Source: JBAYGJ01 sp041666685
Lineage (GTDB): Bacteria > Patescibacteriota > Patescibacteriia > UBA10025 > JAHIVO01
Length of the DNA stretch: 14,780 nucleotides
Assembly (NCBI GenBank): GCA_041666685.1
Contig: JBAYGJ010000023.1
Span: forward strand, 1-14,780
Direction of reading: 5' to 3'
The position numbers and the translations under genes are program-made. Positions 1 through 7,030 of this stretch are shown piece by piece. Below the pieces are notes generated by a model, which saw only the letters and a program-made list of their open reading frames with translations, searched no databases and was not told the DNA's origin. The stretch's first letter is position 1. Each line of letters starts with the position of its first letter.

Positions 1-42
1 TAACCATAGACGTAAACGGCGGAGACTATATCAGGTAACCAT

Positions 43-957
43 ATGGGCTTGGAACAACACGGGCATCAATTCAATGAAAACGGGCCAGGCAGCGTCTGGC
101 AGCCTTCACCTGAATCACGGATCATCCACCCTGAACATTCAACTGTGGTCGGCGAACTGTTGTCGGACGAACATTTTGACGTGTATGTCCGTTATGGATA
201 TGCGCGGGCCCTGACCTCCGGGTCCACAGACGAAGAATTTACGTTCTGGAAAGGATTGTACGAAAAGATGCAAACGGAGCGGGTGGGCGTCGCCCGAACA
301 AACCAGTTTGACATGCTCATCGCGAATGTCGAAAAAAACGGACTCGCCTCGACACCGATACCGGTCGATGAACGGTACGGCCTGCTCGACGGCTCGCATC
401 GCCTGGCTCTGTCCGCAGTCTATGACGCCCGGCCGGTAGTGGCTGTATACGATACGCCGTCCCATTCCTACGATGAAAAATGGTTCGTTGAAAAAGGATT
501 CGCCCAGGAAGAAATCCAGGAAATTCAAAAGGTGAGGAGCGAACTGCAAGCAAAATATTCCTCGTCAAAACCAGATACGTACATTGCCATCGTCTGGGGA
601 GTGGCCCTGGACTACTGGGAAGAAATAGTCCACACTCTCAACGCCAAACAGCTTCGGCGGGCTTTCATCAAGGATTTTAAGGGGGAAATCCAGCATTTCA
701 TTATGGATTCGTACAACAATGACGGCATGCAGGCGGATCGGATCAGGGACAAATCAGCCAGACTCTCAGCAGAGAGCTCAAAAGTCGGCATACTGGCCAT
801 TGATGACAACCCTGAACAGGTCAATGCCTTCAAAAAAAATATCCGGGCTCAGATTTCCAAAAAAATGGATAATTACTTTTTTGATAACATCATCCATGTG
901 GTTGATGACCAGGCTGAGGGCCAGGCATTGCTGCAGAAACATGATATTAAAAATTAA
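43..957 (+). CDS. ParB-like DGSHR-domain protein with unknown C-terminal domain
   Basis: 304 residues. The motif DGSHRLA at residues 116-122, preceded by a hydrophobic strand, resembles the nucleotide-binding DGxHR box of the ParB/sulfiredoxin-like fold, so the N-terminal half is probably a ParB-like domain. This need not mean a partition function, since such domains also occur in metabolic and surface-polysaccharide loci. The second half starts with a strand-helix block (IAIVWGVALDYWEEI, 181-195) and ends with a helix around K264-R268 and a block NYFFDNIIHVVDD (277-289). I do not recognise this part; it could be a small catalytic domain. There is no signal peptide or membrane segment. ATG 43 is the first start after in-frame stops at 1, 7 and 13; TATATC at 27-32 could be a -10 box. 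A NUDIX gene follows after 9 bases and a phosphatase after that, suggesting one transcript. The product name is structural only. Confidence 0.8.
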   Translation: MGLEQHGHQFNENGPGSVWQPSPESRIIHPEHSTVVGELLSDEHFDVYVRYGYARALTSGSTDEEFTFWKGLYEKMQTERVGVARTNQFDMLIANVEKNGLASTPIPVDERYGLLDGSHRLALSAVYDARPVVAVYDTPSHSYDEKWFVEKGFAQEEIQEIQKVRSELQAKYSSSKPDTYIAIVWGVALDYWEEIVHTLNAKQLRRAFIKDFKGEIQHFIMDSYNNDGMQADRIRDKSARLSAESSKVGILAIDDNPEQVNAFKKNIRAQISKKMDNYFFDNIIHVVDDQAEGQALLQKHDIKN

Positions 958-966
958 ACAAAATTT

Positions 967-1404
967 ATGGCACATGCACTTTTACCTGTGGCAGTTCACA
1001 TTTTCTTCCAAAAAGACGACAAAATCCTGCTGATGAAAAGGCAAAACACCGGATTCAAAGACGGCTCATGGTCCATACCGGCCGGACGGCTCGACGAGCA
1101 CGAATCTATCCGTTCAGGCGCTATACGTGAAGCCCATGAAGAAGTCGGAGTGACCGTTCAGCTGTCTGACTTGAGTGAGCCGCTTCTGATGCATCATCAT
1201 GACGAACGCGGCGAACGGCTGTACGCTTTCTTCCTGTGCCAAAAATGGAGCGGAGAATTCACAAACAACGAACCGGACAAATGCGCCGGACTGGGCTGGC
1301 ACGCCCCTCAAGCATTTCCGCCTGAAATAGTCCCGCACATCAAAACAGCCTACGAAAATCTCATGGCCGGAAAACAGTACGCCGAATACGGTTTCGCCTC
1401 ATGA
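967..1404 (+). CDS. NUDIX hydrolase
   Basis: 145 residues, the usual length of a single-domain NUDIX protein. The full Nudix box GX5EX7REUXEEXGU is present at residues 40-62: G40, E46, R54-E55, E58-E59 and G61. The Glu residues bind the divalent metal that drives hydrolysis of a nucleoside diphosphate linked to another group. The strand before the box (KILLMKRQNTGFKDGSWSIP) is typical of the MutT/ADP-ribose-type fold. The substrate cannot be read from the sequence; house-cleaning of modified nucleotides or hydrolysis of nucleotide sugars are both possible. It lies 9 bases after the upstream gene and overlaps the downstream phosphatase by ATGA, so translational coupling is likely. No clear Shine-Dalgarno site precedes the ATG; the gap is A/T-rich. 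Confidence 0.93.
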   Translation: MAHALLPVAVHIFFQKDDKILLMKRQNTGFKDGSWSIPAGRLDEHESIRSGAIREAHEEVGVTVQLSDLSEPLLMHHHDERGERLYAFFLCQKWSGEFTNNEPDKCAGLGWHAPQAFPPEIVPHIKTAYENLMAGKQYAEYGFAS

Positions 1405-2009
1405 CCCGCGTCATTCTCATACGACATCCGCAAACCACCAACGACCTGTATTTACCGATATCACAGGACCACGTGGACGCCGGCCTGACTGAAGCCGGCC
1501 GCCAAGCGGCAGCAGCGCTGAAACTAAGACTTGCCAGCGAACCTGAGACTGGCCGGATTTTTGTTTCCCCGCTCATGCGGGCGAGGGAAACGGCTCAGAC
1601 CCTCTACCCTGGGAAGGCCATTGAAATAATTGATGGATTCCGGGAAATTGACAAAGGATTCCCGGCCTGGATCGCGGCACATCCTGATCACGCCGATCTG
1701 ACCACTAAACAATGGGAAGATCAGTTCAATGCTGGGGCCAACCTACCTAATAAACTTCAATTCCCATATCCGTCAGGAGTAACGGTTAGCTCGTTCATGA
1801 AAAGTGTATGGAAAATTTTCCTGGAGACGGTCGAAGATTGCCATGCGGACACCATTGCTATCATCAGCCACAATGGTCCGATAAAATCAATCCTGTCTAT
1901 GAGCCAGAATGATCCGGCCCAGTACTACCGGCATTCAATCGAATACGCGTCCTATTCAGTCATTGAGCGTAGCGGAGGAAAATGGCGCATTATTGGAATG
2001 AACAAATAA
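1401..2009 (+). CDS. Histidine phosphatase family protein (phosphoglycerate mutase-like)
   Basis: 202 residues with the landmarks of the histidine phosphatase superfamily: the N-terminal strand LIRHPQT with catalytic His9 (the common RHG is RHP here), GLTEAGRQAA (28-37), SPLMRARETA (56-65) supplying phosphate-pocket arginines, a candidate general acid Glu82 in REIDKG, and the second active-site histidine in ISHNGPIKS (His157). Members form a phosphohistidine and remove phosphate from sugars, nucleotides or proteins; the substrate is not evident. The start codon overlaps the NUDIX stop by four bases. Because a NUDIX hydrolase produces phosphorylated products, a coupled diphosphatase/phosphatase step is an attractive but unproven inference. 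The last codons overlap the A/T tract of the terminator belonging to the convergent rnc gene. Confidence 0.9.
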   Translation: MTRVILIRHPQTTNDLYLPISQDHVDAGLTEAGRQAAAALKLRLASEPETGRIFVSPLMRARETAQTLYPGKAIEIIDGFREIDKGFPAWIAAHPDHADLTTKQWEDQFNAGANLPNKLQFPYPSGVTVSSFMKSVWKIFLETVEDCHADTIAIISHNGPIKSILSMSQNDPAQYYRHSIEYASYSVIERSGGKWRIIGMNK

Positions 2010-2034
2010 AAAAAGGGATCCACAAATGGATCCC
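2003..2034 (-). terminator. Intrinsic terminator of rnc (minus strand)
   Basis: A perfect 7-bp stem, GGGATCC (2015-2021) and GGATCCC (2028-2034) around a 6-nt loop, is flanked on the low-coordinate side by an A-rich tract (2005-2014). Read on the minus strand this is hairpin followed by TTTTTTTATTT, 30-60 bases after the rnc stop codon. On the plus strand no T-run follows, so it is directional for rnc. The U-tract lies over the stop codon of the convergent phosphatase gene. Confidence 0.8.
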
Positions 2035-2066
2035 CGTTCAGAACAATTGAATCCGGGCGTATCATT

Positions 2067-2786
2067 TTACAGTGATACTGCGGCTTTCTGTATGGCGTCT
2101 CGCTTAGCCTGAAGCTTGAAACTGCCCTGGCCAGTCGCCACCAGATGATTGCCCGCATAAATATCGCAGTAGTAGGTCCGATCCCCGTGATCCACAGTTT
2201 TACGAAAATCATACCGTGCCGGCTGCTCAAAACGCTGGCGAATGTCCCGTTCGCACTTTTCCTGGCTAACCTCCAGCGAAAACGCTACACCTGGGCGCCA
2301 GGCGGCCACATCCGACATTTCCGGCGGTTTCAGGATATGCTGCAAGACAAACGTACGGACGGCTTCATAGCCATGCTCCAGAAAAATGATGCCAATTATG
2401 GCCTCCATCGCGTCGGCCAAAACGTGTTCATTATTCGGGCTGGACTCGGGACCAGCGCAGACAAACTCCTGGATCCCAAATTTCTCCGCTACCTCAGCCA
2501 GATGAGAATTCGATACGAATCCTGATTTGAATTTCCGCGAAGACCCGGGAAACTTGGCCGAGTTCATTTCGCAGTACTCCCGTACCGCCAGCTCAAGCGC
2601 CGCGTCCCCAAGATATTCCAGAGTGGTATTTTCAGGCTCATCATGGGGATGAATAAGCTTATAGCTGGAGTGCGTCAATGCGACACGCAGCCATTCCGGA
2701 TCAGAAAATGTGACCTGCAGCCGCTCCTGTAAAACACTGAGCTCATCACACGTTGGGAAAGAACTCCGTTGCCTGATATCAGCCAT
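2067..2786 (-). CDS. rnc: Ribonuclease III
   Basis: 239 residues, a normal bacterial RNase III length. The endonuclease domain shows the signature LEYLGDAALELAV (56-68) and ADAMEAIIGIIFLEHG (124-139), placing the four metal ligands at Glu57, Asp61, Asp125 and Glu128. A C-terminal double-stranded-RNA-binding domain is visible from about 190 to 236, ending with GQGSFKLQAKRDAIQKAA, the lysine-bearing helix that contacts dsRNA. The protein cleaves double-stranded RNA in rRNA and mRNA processing. The motif usually written NERLEFLGD reads NTTLEYLGD, so the position of the auxiliary glutamate (E. coli E38) is Thr54; the linker between the domains is also unusual. Minus ATG 2786 is preceded by AAGGAG six bases upstream (2793-2798), supporting this start. 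It has its own promoter (2830-2857) and terminator (2003-2034). Confidence 0.95.
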   Translation of the reverse strand: MADIRQRSSFPTCDELSVLQERLQVTFSDPEWLRVALTHSSYKLIHPHDEPENTTLEYLGDAALELAVREYCEMNSAKFPGSSRKFKSGFVSNSHLAEVAEKFGIQEFVCAGPESSPNNEHVLADAMEAIIGIIFLEHGYEAVRTFVLQHILKPPEMSDVAAWRPGVAFSLEVSQEKCERDIRQRFEQPARYDFRKTVDHGDRTYYCDIYAGNHLVATGQGSFKLQAKRDAIQKAAVSL

Positions 2787-2829
2787 GTGCTACTCCTTCG
2801 GTTTTTGCCTCTTTTTTGAATATCACGTC

Positions 2830-2857
2830 ATTGTACTCTGCTGCGCTTAGATGTCAA
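2830..2857 (-). promoter_or_regulatory. Sigma-70-type promoter of rnc
   Basis: On the minus strand a perfect TTGACA (2852-2857) is followed after 16 bases by TACAAT (2830-2835). The predicted transcript starts near 2823, giving a leader of about 37 bases that carries the AAGGAG ribosome binding site. This makes rnc independent of the upstream exonuclease gene. Confidence 0.7.
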
Positions 2858-2917
2858 ATACAAAGCATCAGCTGACAATTGCCGAGTCATGTTAACTTAT
2901 TGGGTTGGCTAAATACC

Positions 2918-3493
2918 CTAAAACGGCAGGGTAAAATTCACCGATGCGGTCGGCTTTGCCTCCCATTTCGACGTGTCCAGGCGTATCACCTGTTCCTGTG
3001 CGCCGTTAAATATTTTTACCTGTTTGTTCTTCAGGGCATACTCATACACATCCTTCGTGATGCGCACATCGTCGATGCAGTATTTTTTTATCTTTTCCAA
3101 CTCTCCCTGTTTCCACCAGCGGATGGCGTCCAGACCGTTGGCTGATTTTTTTGCCCCCAGTGTCGCCGTCGCAATTGCGTTCAACGACACGCGCCGGCCG
3201 AGGGACTTTACCACTTCCTTCATCAGATCAAGTGACGGCAGCTTGAATAAGTCCCCACGGTAATATTGGTTCAATACCGGTATGTCAAAATGGTCCTGAT
3301 TGAACCCAATGATCTGGTCAGCCCGCTCCATAAGAGGCCACAATCTGTCCAATTCATGCTCCCAGAATGAATGGTAGGTATCTGTCGCATATTCGTAGGC
3401 AATGACGACTGATACTTTTAACGCCGCCGGATCCGGGCTCCCCGCCTCCTCAAAACTGTTCTGAGTCTCTATATCAAATACGATTTTATTCAT
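2918..3493 (-). CDS. RNase H-fold 3'-5' exonuclease (DEDDy, YprB-like)
   Basis: 191 residues. The three exonuclease motifs of the DEDD superfamily are visible in order: Exo I IVFDIET (Asp7, Glu9), Exo II IIGFNQDHFDIPVL (Asp70) and Exo III YCIDDV (Tyr138, Asp142), the YX3D pattern of the DEDDy type. These acidic residues hold two metals for 3'-5' hydrolysis of nucleic acid. The compact length and the GFN...FD block match the stand-alone RNase_H_2/YprB-like group rather than a polymerase proofreading domain. It is upstream of rnc on the same strand, separated by 131 bases, with rnc having its own promoter. Whether it acts on DNA or RNA is not known; a role in RNA decay beside RNase III is only suggested by position. 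No clear Shine-Dalgarno precedes ATG 3493. Confidence 0.85.
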   Translation of the reverse strand: MNKIVFDIETQNSFEEAGSPDPAALKVSVVIAYEYATDTYHSFWEHELDRLWPLMERADQIIGFNQDHFDIPVLNQYYRGDLFKLPSLDLMKEVVKSLGRRVSLNAIATATLGAKKSANGLDAIRWWKQGELEKIKKYCIDDVRITKDVYEYALKNKQVKIFNGAQEQVIRLDTSKWEAKPTASVNFTLPF

Positions 3494-3515
3494 GGCTTTT
3501 CGGTCAAATTATTGG

Positions 3516-3521
3516 TATAAT
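3516..3521 (+). promoter_or_regulatory. Candidate -10 box for the csaA operon
   Basis: A perfect TATAAT lies in the 80-base region between the divergent exonuclease and csaA genes. The hexamer 17 bases upstream (TGGCTT, 3493-3498) is a poor -35 match and overlaps the exonuclease start codon, so recognition would depend on the -10. The transcript would start near 3528, about 46 bases before ATG 3574. A minus-strand TTGACA (3563-3568) in the same gap lacks a well-spaced -10. Confidence 0.45.
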
Positions 3522-3573
3522 TTCCTACACATAATGTATATTTTCCCTTATTTAGCATCTCTTGTCAAAGTAT

Positions 3574-3912
3574 ATGGGAACAATCAGCTGGTCTGATTTC
3601 GAAAACGTCGACATCCGTGTCGGTACCATCACCCGGGCAGATACTTTCCCCGAGGCGAAAAAACCGGCCTACAAGCTCTGGATAGACCTGGGTCCTGATA
3701 TCGGCATAAGACAATCCAGCGCCCGAATAACGGATTTTTATTCAACAAATGATTTGGTCGGCAAGCAGGTGATATGCGTAACGAATTTCCCGCCTAAACA
3801 GGTCGGGCCATTTACATCCGAAGTACTGACCACGGGTTTCGTGACCGCAGACGGGAAAGTAATTTTAGCCCAGCCGGAACGGAACGTGCCAAACGGCTCT
3901 AAACTTGCATAA
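3574..3912 (+). CDS. csaA: CsaA-type tRNA-binding protein / export chaperone
   Basis: 112 residues, the size of stand-alone CsaA, which is an OB-fold homologue of the EMAP-II/methionyl-tRNA-synthetase C-terminal domain. Diagnostic blocks are DIRVGTI (13-19), FPEAKKPAYKLWIDLG (25-40), IGIRQSSARIT (43-53), NFPPKQVGPF (71-80) and QPERNVPNGSK (100-110), all familiar from Bacillus CsaA. The family binds tRNA as a dimer and has been linked to protein export as a chaperone; which role applies here is unknown. ATG 3574 is chosen because homologues begin a few residues before the DFE block; a TTG at 3562 would add four residues. The next gene starts 1 base after the stop, so csaA heads an operon with three further genes. 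Confidence 0.93.
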   Translation: MGTISWSDFENVDIRVGTITRADTFPEAKKPAYKLWIDLGPDIGIRQSSARITDFYSTNDLVGKQVICVTNFPPKQVGPFTSEVLTTGFVTADGKVILAQPERNVPNGSKLA

Positions 3913-3913
3913 C

Positions 3914-5389
3914 ATGAAAAAATATTTACTGGGAACAGTCGTTTTCATCTGCGGCGCGGCCGTGATGATATATGAGCTGGTCGGCTCGCGGGTACTGGCG
4001 CCGTATGTCGGCACGTCGATCTTCGTCTGGTCCAGCCTCATCGGGGTGATCATGGGCAGTCTGGCGCTGGGATATTGGCTGGGCGGAAAAATAGCCGATA
4101 AGCAGGCGGAGCCCGGCAAATTGGCGTTGATCATCTTTTCCGCAGCCGTTGTCATCGGAGTAACGGCTGTCATAAAGGATCTCTTTCTCACCTGGCTGAC
4201 CACCGGCAATGACAATATTCAGGTCAATGCAGTCATTGCTTCACTGGCGCTCTTTTCCGTGCCCAGCGTGATGTTGGGCGCCGTCTCGCCATACGCGGTC
4301 AAACTCCGCATGACCGATCTCGGAACCTCCGGTCGGACAGTCGGCAACCTGTATGCCATCTCCACGGTCGGCAGTATCGTGGGCACGTTTTTGACCGGCT
4401 TCGTCCTGATCCCTGCTTTCGGCAACACTCGGCTGTTTTATGGGCTCGCCACCCTGCTGATCCTGACCTCACTGGCCCTCTCCCTAGGCAGAAAAAAAAT
4501 CACCAAGATGGCCCTCTTGGTTTTCGGGATTGGCCTGGCGATAACCGCACCATCATATATCAGTTCACAACGCCCAATCGACCTTGATACGCAGTACAAT
4601 CGGGTCTGGATCTATGACACCACTGACAAGGAAAAAACGCAACTGCCCATCAAGGTGATGCAAACCAACAACGAAAGCAGTTCGGCAATGTTCCTAGAAA
4701 GTGATGAGCTAGTTTTTGAATACACCAAATATTACCGATTGGCCGACCACTTTGTACCGGGACTGACTAGTGCTCTCATGCTGGGCGGTGCGGCCTATTC
4801 TTACCCCAAGGATTTCCTGTCCAAACATCCGGCAGCTACAATCGATGTAGTCGAAATTGACCCGAAATTGACCGAACTGGCATACCTGTATTTCAAACTC
4901 CCACATGACAGCCGCCTGACGACGTATCATGAAGATGGCCGGACATATCTCAACCGCACTACAAAAAAGTATGATGTCTTTTTCGGCGACGCGTTCCGCT
5001 CGCTGTACTCGATCCCTTACCAACTGACAACGATCGAATCAGTCAGGAAAATTTATGGGATACTCAATGACGGCGGCGCAGCCATCATCAACGTCGCCTC
5101 GGCCATAACCGGTACCCGGGGGGAATTTCTCCGTGCCGAATACCACACTTTTGCCGATGTCTTCCCCCAGGTCTACGTTTTGGCGGTCCGCGATCCAAAA
5201 AAACCCGACGTTCCGCAAAACCTGATTTTATTGGCTCTAAAAACAAGCGCCAAGCCGGCTTGGACCAGTGACCAACCCGAATTAAATGGCTACTTATCGC
5301 ACATTTTCCCGGCTTCCATTCCCACCGACATTCCGATTCTGACCGACGACCACGCACCAGTAGAATACCTAATCAATAAAGTCATCTAA
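3914..5389 (+). CDS. Membrane-fused spermidine-synthase-like methyltransferase-fold protein
   Basis: 491 residues. The N-terminal ~215 residues hold about seven hydrophobic helices, including MIYELVGSRVLAPYVGTS (18-35), a sequence typical of the multi-spanning region fused to polyamine synthases. From about residue 245 there is a Rossmann-type domain: nucleotide loop LMLGGAAYSYP (288-298), VVEIDP (312-317) with ribose-binding Glu314, HEDGRTYL (339-346), YDVFFGDAF (353-361) with the catalytic-region Asp359, and TDDHAPVEYL (477-486). The family transfers aminopropyl groups from decarboxylated S-adenosylmethionine, but the fused members are mostly uncharacterised and the strict GDxxDP motif is not kept, so spermidine synthesis is not certain. 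ATG 3914 directly follows the csaA stop; a TTG at 3905 would overlap it and is less likely. DoxX follows after 1 base. Confidence 0.85.
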   Translation: MKKYLLGTVVFICGAAVMIYELVGSRVLAPYVGTSIFVWSSLIGVIMGSLALGYWLGGKIADKQAEPGKLALIIFSAAVVIGVTAVIKDLFLTWLTTGNDNIQVNAVIASLALFSVPSVMLGAVSPYAVKLRMTDLGTSGRTVGNLYAISTVGSIVGTFLTGFVLIPAFGNTRLFYGLATLLILTSLALSLGRKKITKMALLVFGIGLAITAPSYISSQRPIDLDTQYNRVWIYDTTDKEKTQLPIKVMQTNNESSSAMFLESDELVFEYTKYYRLADHFVPGLTSALMLGGAAYSYPKDFLSKHPAATIDVVEIDPKLTELAYLYFKLPHDSRLTTYHEDGRTYLNRTTKKYDVFFGDAFRSLYSIPYQLTTIESVRKIYGILNDGGAAIINVASAITGTRGEFLRAEYHTFADVFPQVYVLAVRDPKKPDVPQNLILLALKTSAKPAWTSDQPELNGYLSHIFPASIPTDIPILTDDHAPVEYLINKVI

Positions 5390-5390
5390 T

Positions 5391-5834
5391 ATGGAACGAG
5401 CGGCTGTCCAAGGCCTGCAAAAAACTGCCTGGTTTGGCCGCATCGCAATTGTTTTTATCTACGTGTATTTCGGCGTGTTAAAAATTATCGGAGCAAGCCC
5501 GGCCGAAGAAATTGTCACCCAATTGCATGCCCACACCGTGCCATTTATCCCGATAAACGCGTTCTTGGTTCTGCTCGGCGCCGTTGAGGTGGCTATTGGA
5601 CTGTTGTTTCTCTGGCCGAAAATTACCAAAATTGCCATCAGCATATTTTTAATTCATATGTTTACCACCATCCTGCCGCTTGCGGTCCTGCCCCACACCT
5701 CCTGGTCCAGTTTCGGCGTGCCCACGCTGGCTGGGCAGTACATCCTGAAGAATGTCGCTCTGATCGCGCTGGTATCCTGTATAATAGCTATTAATACATT
5801 TGTTATTAAACAAAAAAACTATGGAACTGCTTGA
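5391..5834 (+). CDS. DoxX-like four-helix membrane protein
   Basis: 147 residues with four hydrophobic segments at roughly 16-35, 54-76, 80-100 and 118-139. The first carries YVYFGVLKI followed by a short polar loop, and the second ends in EVAIGLLFLWPK, a pattern seen in DoxX/DUF417 (YkgB-like) small membrane proteins. The biochemical role of this group is poorly known; links to redox or thiosulfate metabolism have been reported for some members, with no sign of that here. It begins 1 base after the upstream stop and its last 14 bases overlap the following NUDIX gene, so it is co-translated within the csaA operon. Confidence 0.75.
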   Translation: MERAAVQGLQKTAWFGRIAIVFIYVYFGVLKIIGASPAEEIVTQLHAHTVPFIPINAFLVLLGAVEVAIGLLFLWPKITKIAISIFLIHMFTTILPLAVLPHTSWSSFGVPTLAGQYILKNVALIALVSCIIAINTFVIKQKNYGTA

Positions 5835-6306
5835 CGTAGTCAATGACAAAGACGAAATTATTGGCAAGGCTGACATCAAAAAAGCCCACGCAGAAAAACT
5901 GCTGCACCGGATCGTTCACGTGCTGATCATGAACCATACTGGGGAGATGGCGCTGCAAATGCGCAGCGCGCAAAGGCATTTCTGTCCGCAGCACTGGTGT
6001 ACGGCAGTCGGCGGCCACGTCCAGAGCGGCGAAACGTATGAGCAAGCCGCCATCCGCGAATGCCGCGAAGAAATCGGGACGACCATCCCAAAAATGAAAA
6101 AAACCTTCTACGACCTTTACCGCCACGAACAGCAGGGGGATAAATTTCTTACCACGTTTGTAGCTACCTATGACGGGCCATTTTACCCAAATCCGGAGGA
6201 GGTCGAAAAAATCGTCTTCTTTAAAATTGAAAAAATTAAAGACATGATCAAGGCCGGTGAAAAATTCCACCCAGAATTGCTGTTTCTGCTCAATAAACAT
6301 CTATAG
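5821..6306 (+). CDS. NUDIX hydrolase, YfcD/IPP-isomerase-like
   Basis: 161 residues from ATG 5821. The Nudix box occupies residues 65-87: G65, E71, R79-E80, E83-E84 and G86. The opening MELLDVVNDKDEIIGKA and the HRIVHVLIMN strand are typical of the YfcD branch, which resembles isopentenyl-diphosphate isomerase but is thought to hydrolyse nucleotide-type diphosphates. No dedicated isomerase residues can be confirmed by eye, so hydrolase is the safer name. A TTG at 5800 could add seven residues, but the family normally starts at the ELLDVV block. The start lies inside the DoxX gene in another frame, so translation is probably coupled. It is the last gene of the csaA operon; no intrinsic terminator is visible before the DedA gene. 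Confidence 0.92.
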   Translation: MELLDVVNDKDEIIGKADIKKAHAEKLLHRIVHVLIMNHTGEMALQMRSAQRHFCPQHWCTAVGGHVQSGETYEQAAIRECREEIGTTIPKMKKTFYDLYRHEQQGDKFLTTFVATYDGPFYPNPEEVEKIVFFKIEKIKDMIKAGEKFHPELLFLLNKHL

Positions 6307-6313
6307 CCCGGCA

Positions 6314-6342
6314 TTGCTAATCAAGCATTTATCAGATACCAT
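6314..6342 (+). promoter_or_regulatory. Weak candidate promoter upstream of the DedA gene
   Basis: TTGCTA (6314-6319) and TACCAT (6337-6342) are spaced by 17 bases; each matches the sigma-70 consensus at four of six positions. Transcription would begin near 6349, only about 5 bases before ATG 6354, which would make the message nearly leaderless. There is no Shine-Dalgarno site in the gap. Read-through from the csaA operon is equally possible. Confidence 0.3.
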
Positions 6343-6353
6343 TACCCGCATCT

Positions 6354-6992
6354 ATGGGTTTAACGGATTTACTCATCAATACATTCACTTCAGTAATCGA
6401 CAAGCTCGGCTATCCGGGCGTTTGGCTGCTGATGGTTTTTGAGAGCATGATTTTACCGGTACCAAGCGAGGCGGTCATGCCATTCGCCGGCTTCTTATGG
6501 TTTGACCACAAGATGTCCTTTTTCATGATCGCCCTAGTGAGTACGTTTGGCAGCATTGTCGGTTCGCTCATCTCCTACTGGATCGGTGCATACGGTGGCC
6601 GGCCCCTAGTTAGGAAATTCGGCAAATATCTCCTCCTGAACGAGCACCACCTGGACAAAACACATGAATTTTTTATGAAATATGGGGATAAAACTATTTT
6701 TTTCAGCCGATTCATTCCTGTCGTCCGGCACCTTATTTCTATCCCGGCCGGCATCGGACGGATGAACCTGAAAAAATTCATCATCTACACGATAATCGGT
6801 GCCGCATTATGGAACAGTCTGCTGGCCTATCTGGGTTATCTGCTCGGGAGCAATTGGGAAATAATCAGGAAATATTCGGAGATTTTGGATATCATCATCG
6901 TGGCCGGCATACTGTTTAGCGTGGGATACTTCATCTACAAAATGAAGCGAAGCAGAACAATTCCTGCCGACCCGCCTCCCAAGGGACAGTAA
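6354..6992 (+). CDS. DedA/VTT-family membrane protein
   Basis: 212 residues, normal for the DedA family. Key features are a conserved acidic residue and PVPSE block (Glu30, 35-39) in the first re-entrant region, a glycine-rich GSIVGSLISYWIGAYGG (66-82), and FFSRFIPVVRHLISIPAG (116-133), the F-x-R-x-x-P...PAG signature with the essential arginines. Hydrophobic helices cover about 20-48, 55-80, 112-135, 141-165 and 178-196. DedA-family members act as lipid carriers; several flip undecaprenyl phosphate across the membrane, others move phospholipids, and the substrate here is undetermined. It is followed by a small DMT-like protein and an acyltransferase, supporting a role in membrane lipid or lipid-carrier handling. 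Confidence 0.92.
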   Translation: MGLTDLLINTFTSVIDKLGYPGVWLLMVFESMILPVPSEAVMPFAGFLWFDHKMSFFMIALVSTFGSIVGSLISYWIGAYGGRPLVRKFGKYLLLNEHHLDKTHEFFMKYGDKTIFFSRFIPVVRHLISIPAGIGRMNLKKFIIYTIIGAALWNSLLAYLGYLLGSNWEIIRKYSEILDIIIVAGILFSVGYFIYKMKRSRTIPADPPPKGQ

Positions 6993-6999
6993 CGGATAT

Positions 7000-7026
7000 T
7001 TGAAAACATCTACATAACCTTACAAT
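7000..7026 (+). promoter_or_regulatory. Candidate promoter for a leaderless DMT-like transcript
   Basis: TACAAT (7021-7026) ends 4 bases before ATG 7031, and TTGAAA (7000-7005) lies 15 bases upstream of it. The predicted start of transcription falls at or just inside the start codon, implying a leaderless message if used. No Shine-Dalgarno sequence is present in the 38-base gap. Confidence 0.4.
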
Positions 7027-7030
7027 CCAT

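Noticed and set aside
2913..2932. Hairpin TACCCT/AGGGTA at the end of the exonuclease gene as a terminator
   Set aside because: Only 6 bp, overlaps the coding end and lacks a T-run in the minus direction.
3562..3573. TTG start for csaA four codons upstream
   Set aside because: ATG 3574 gives the usual family N-terminus; there is no ribosome site supporting the TTG.
3905..3913. TTG start for the spermidine-synthase-like gene, overlapping csaA
   Set aside because: ATG 3914 follows the csaA stop by one base and gives a normal membrane start.
5800..5820. TTG start for the second NUDIX gene
   Set aside because: The added residues (MLLNKKT) are not typical of the family; ATG 5821 precedes the conserved block.
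5806..6300. 164-codon minus-strand frame opposite the NUDIX gene
   Set aside because: Shadow of the plus-strand NUDIX gene, which has a complete catalytic box.
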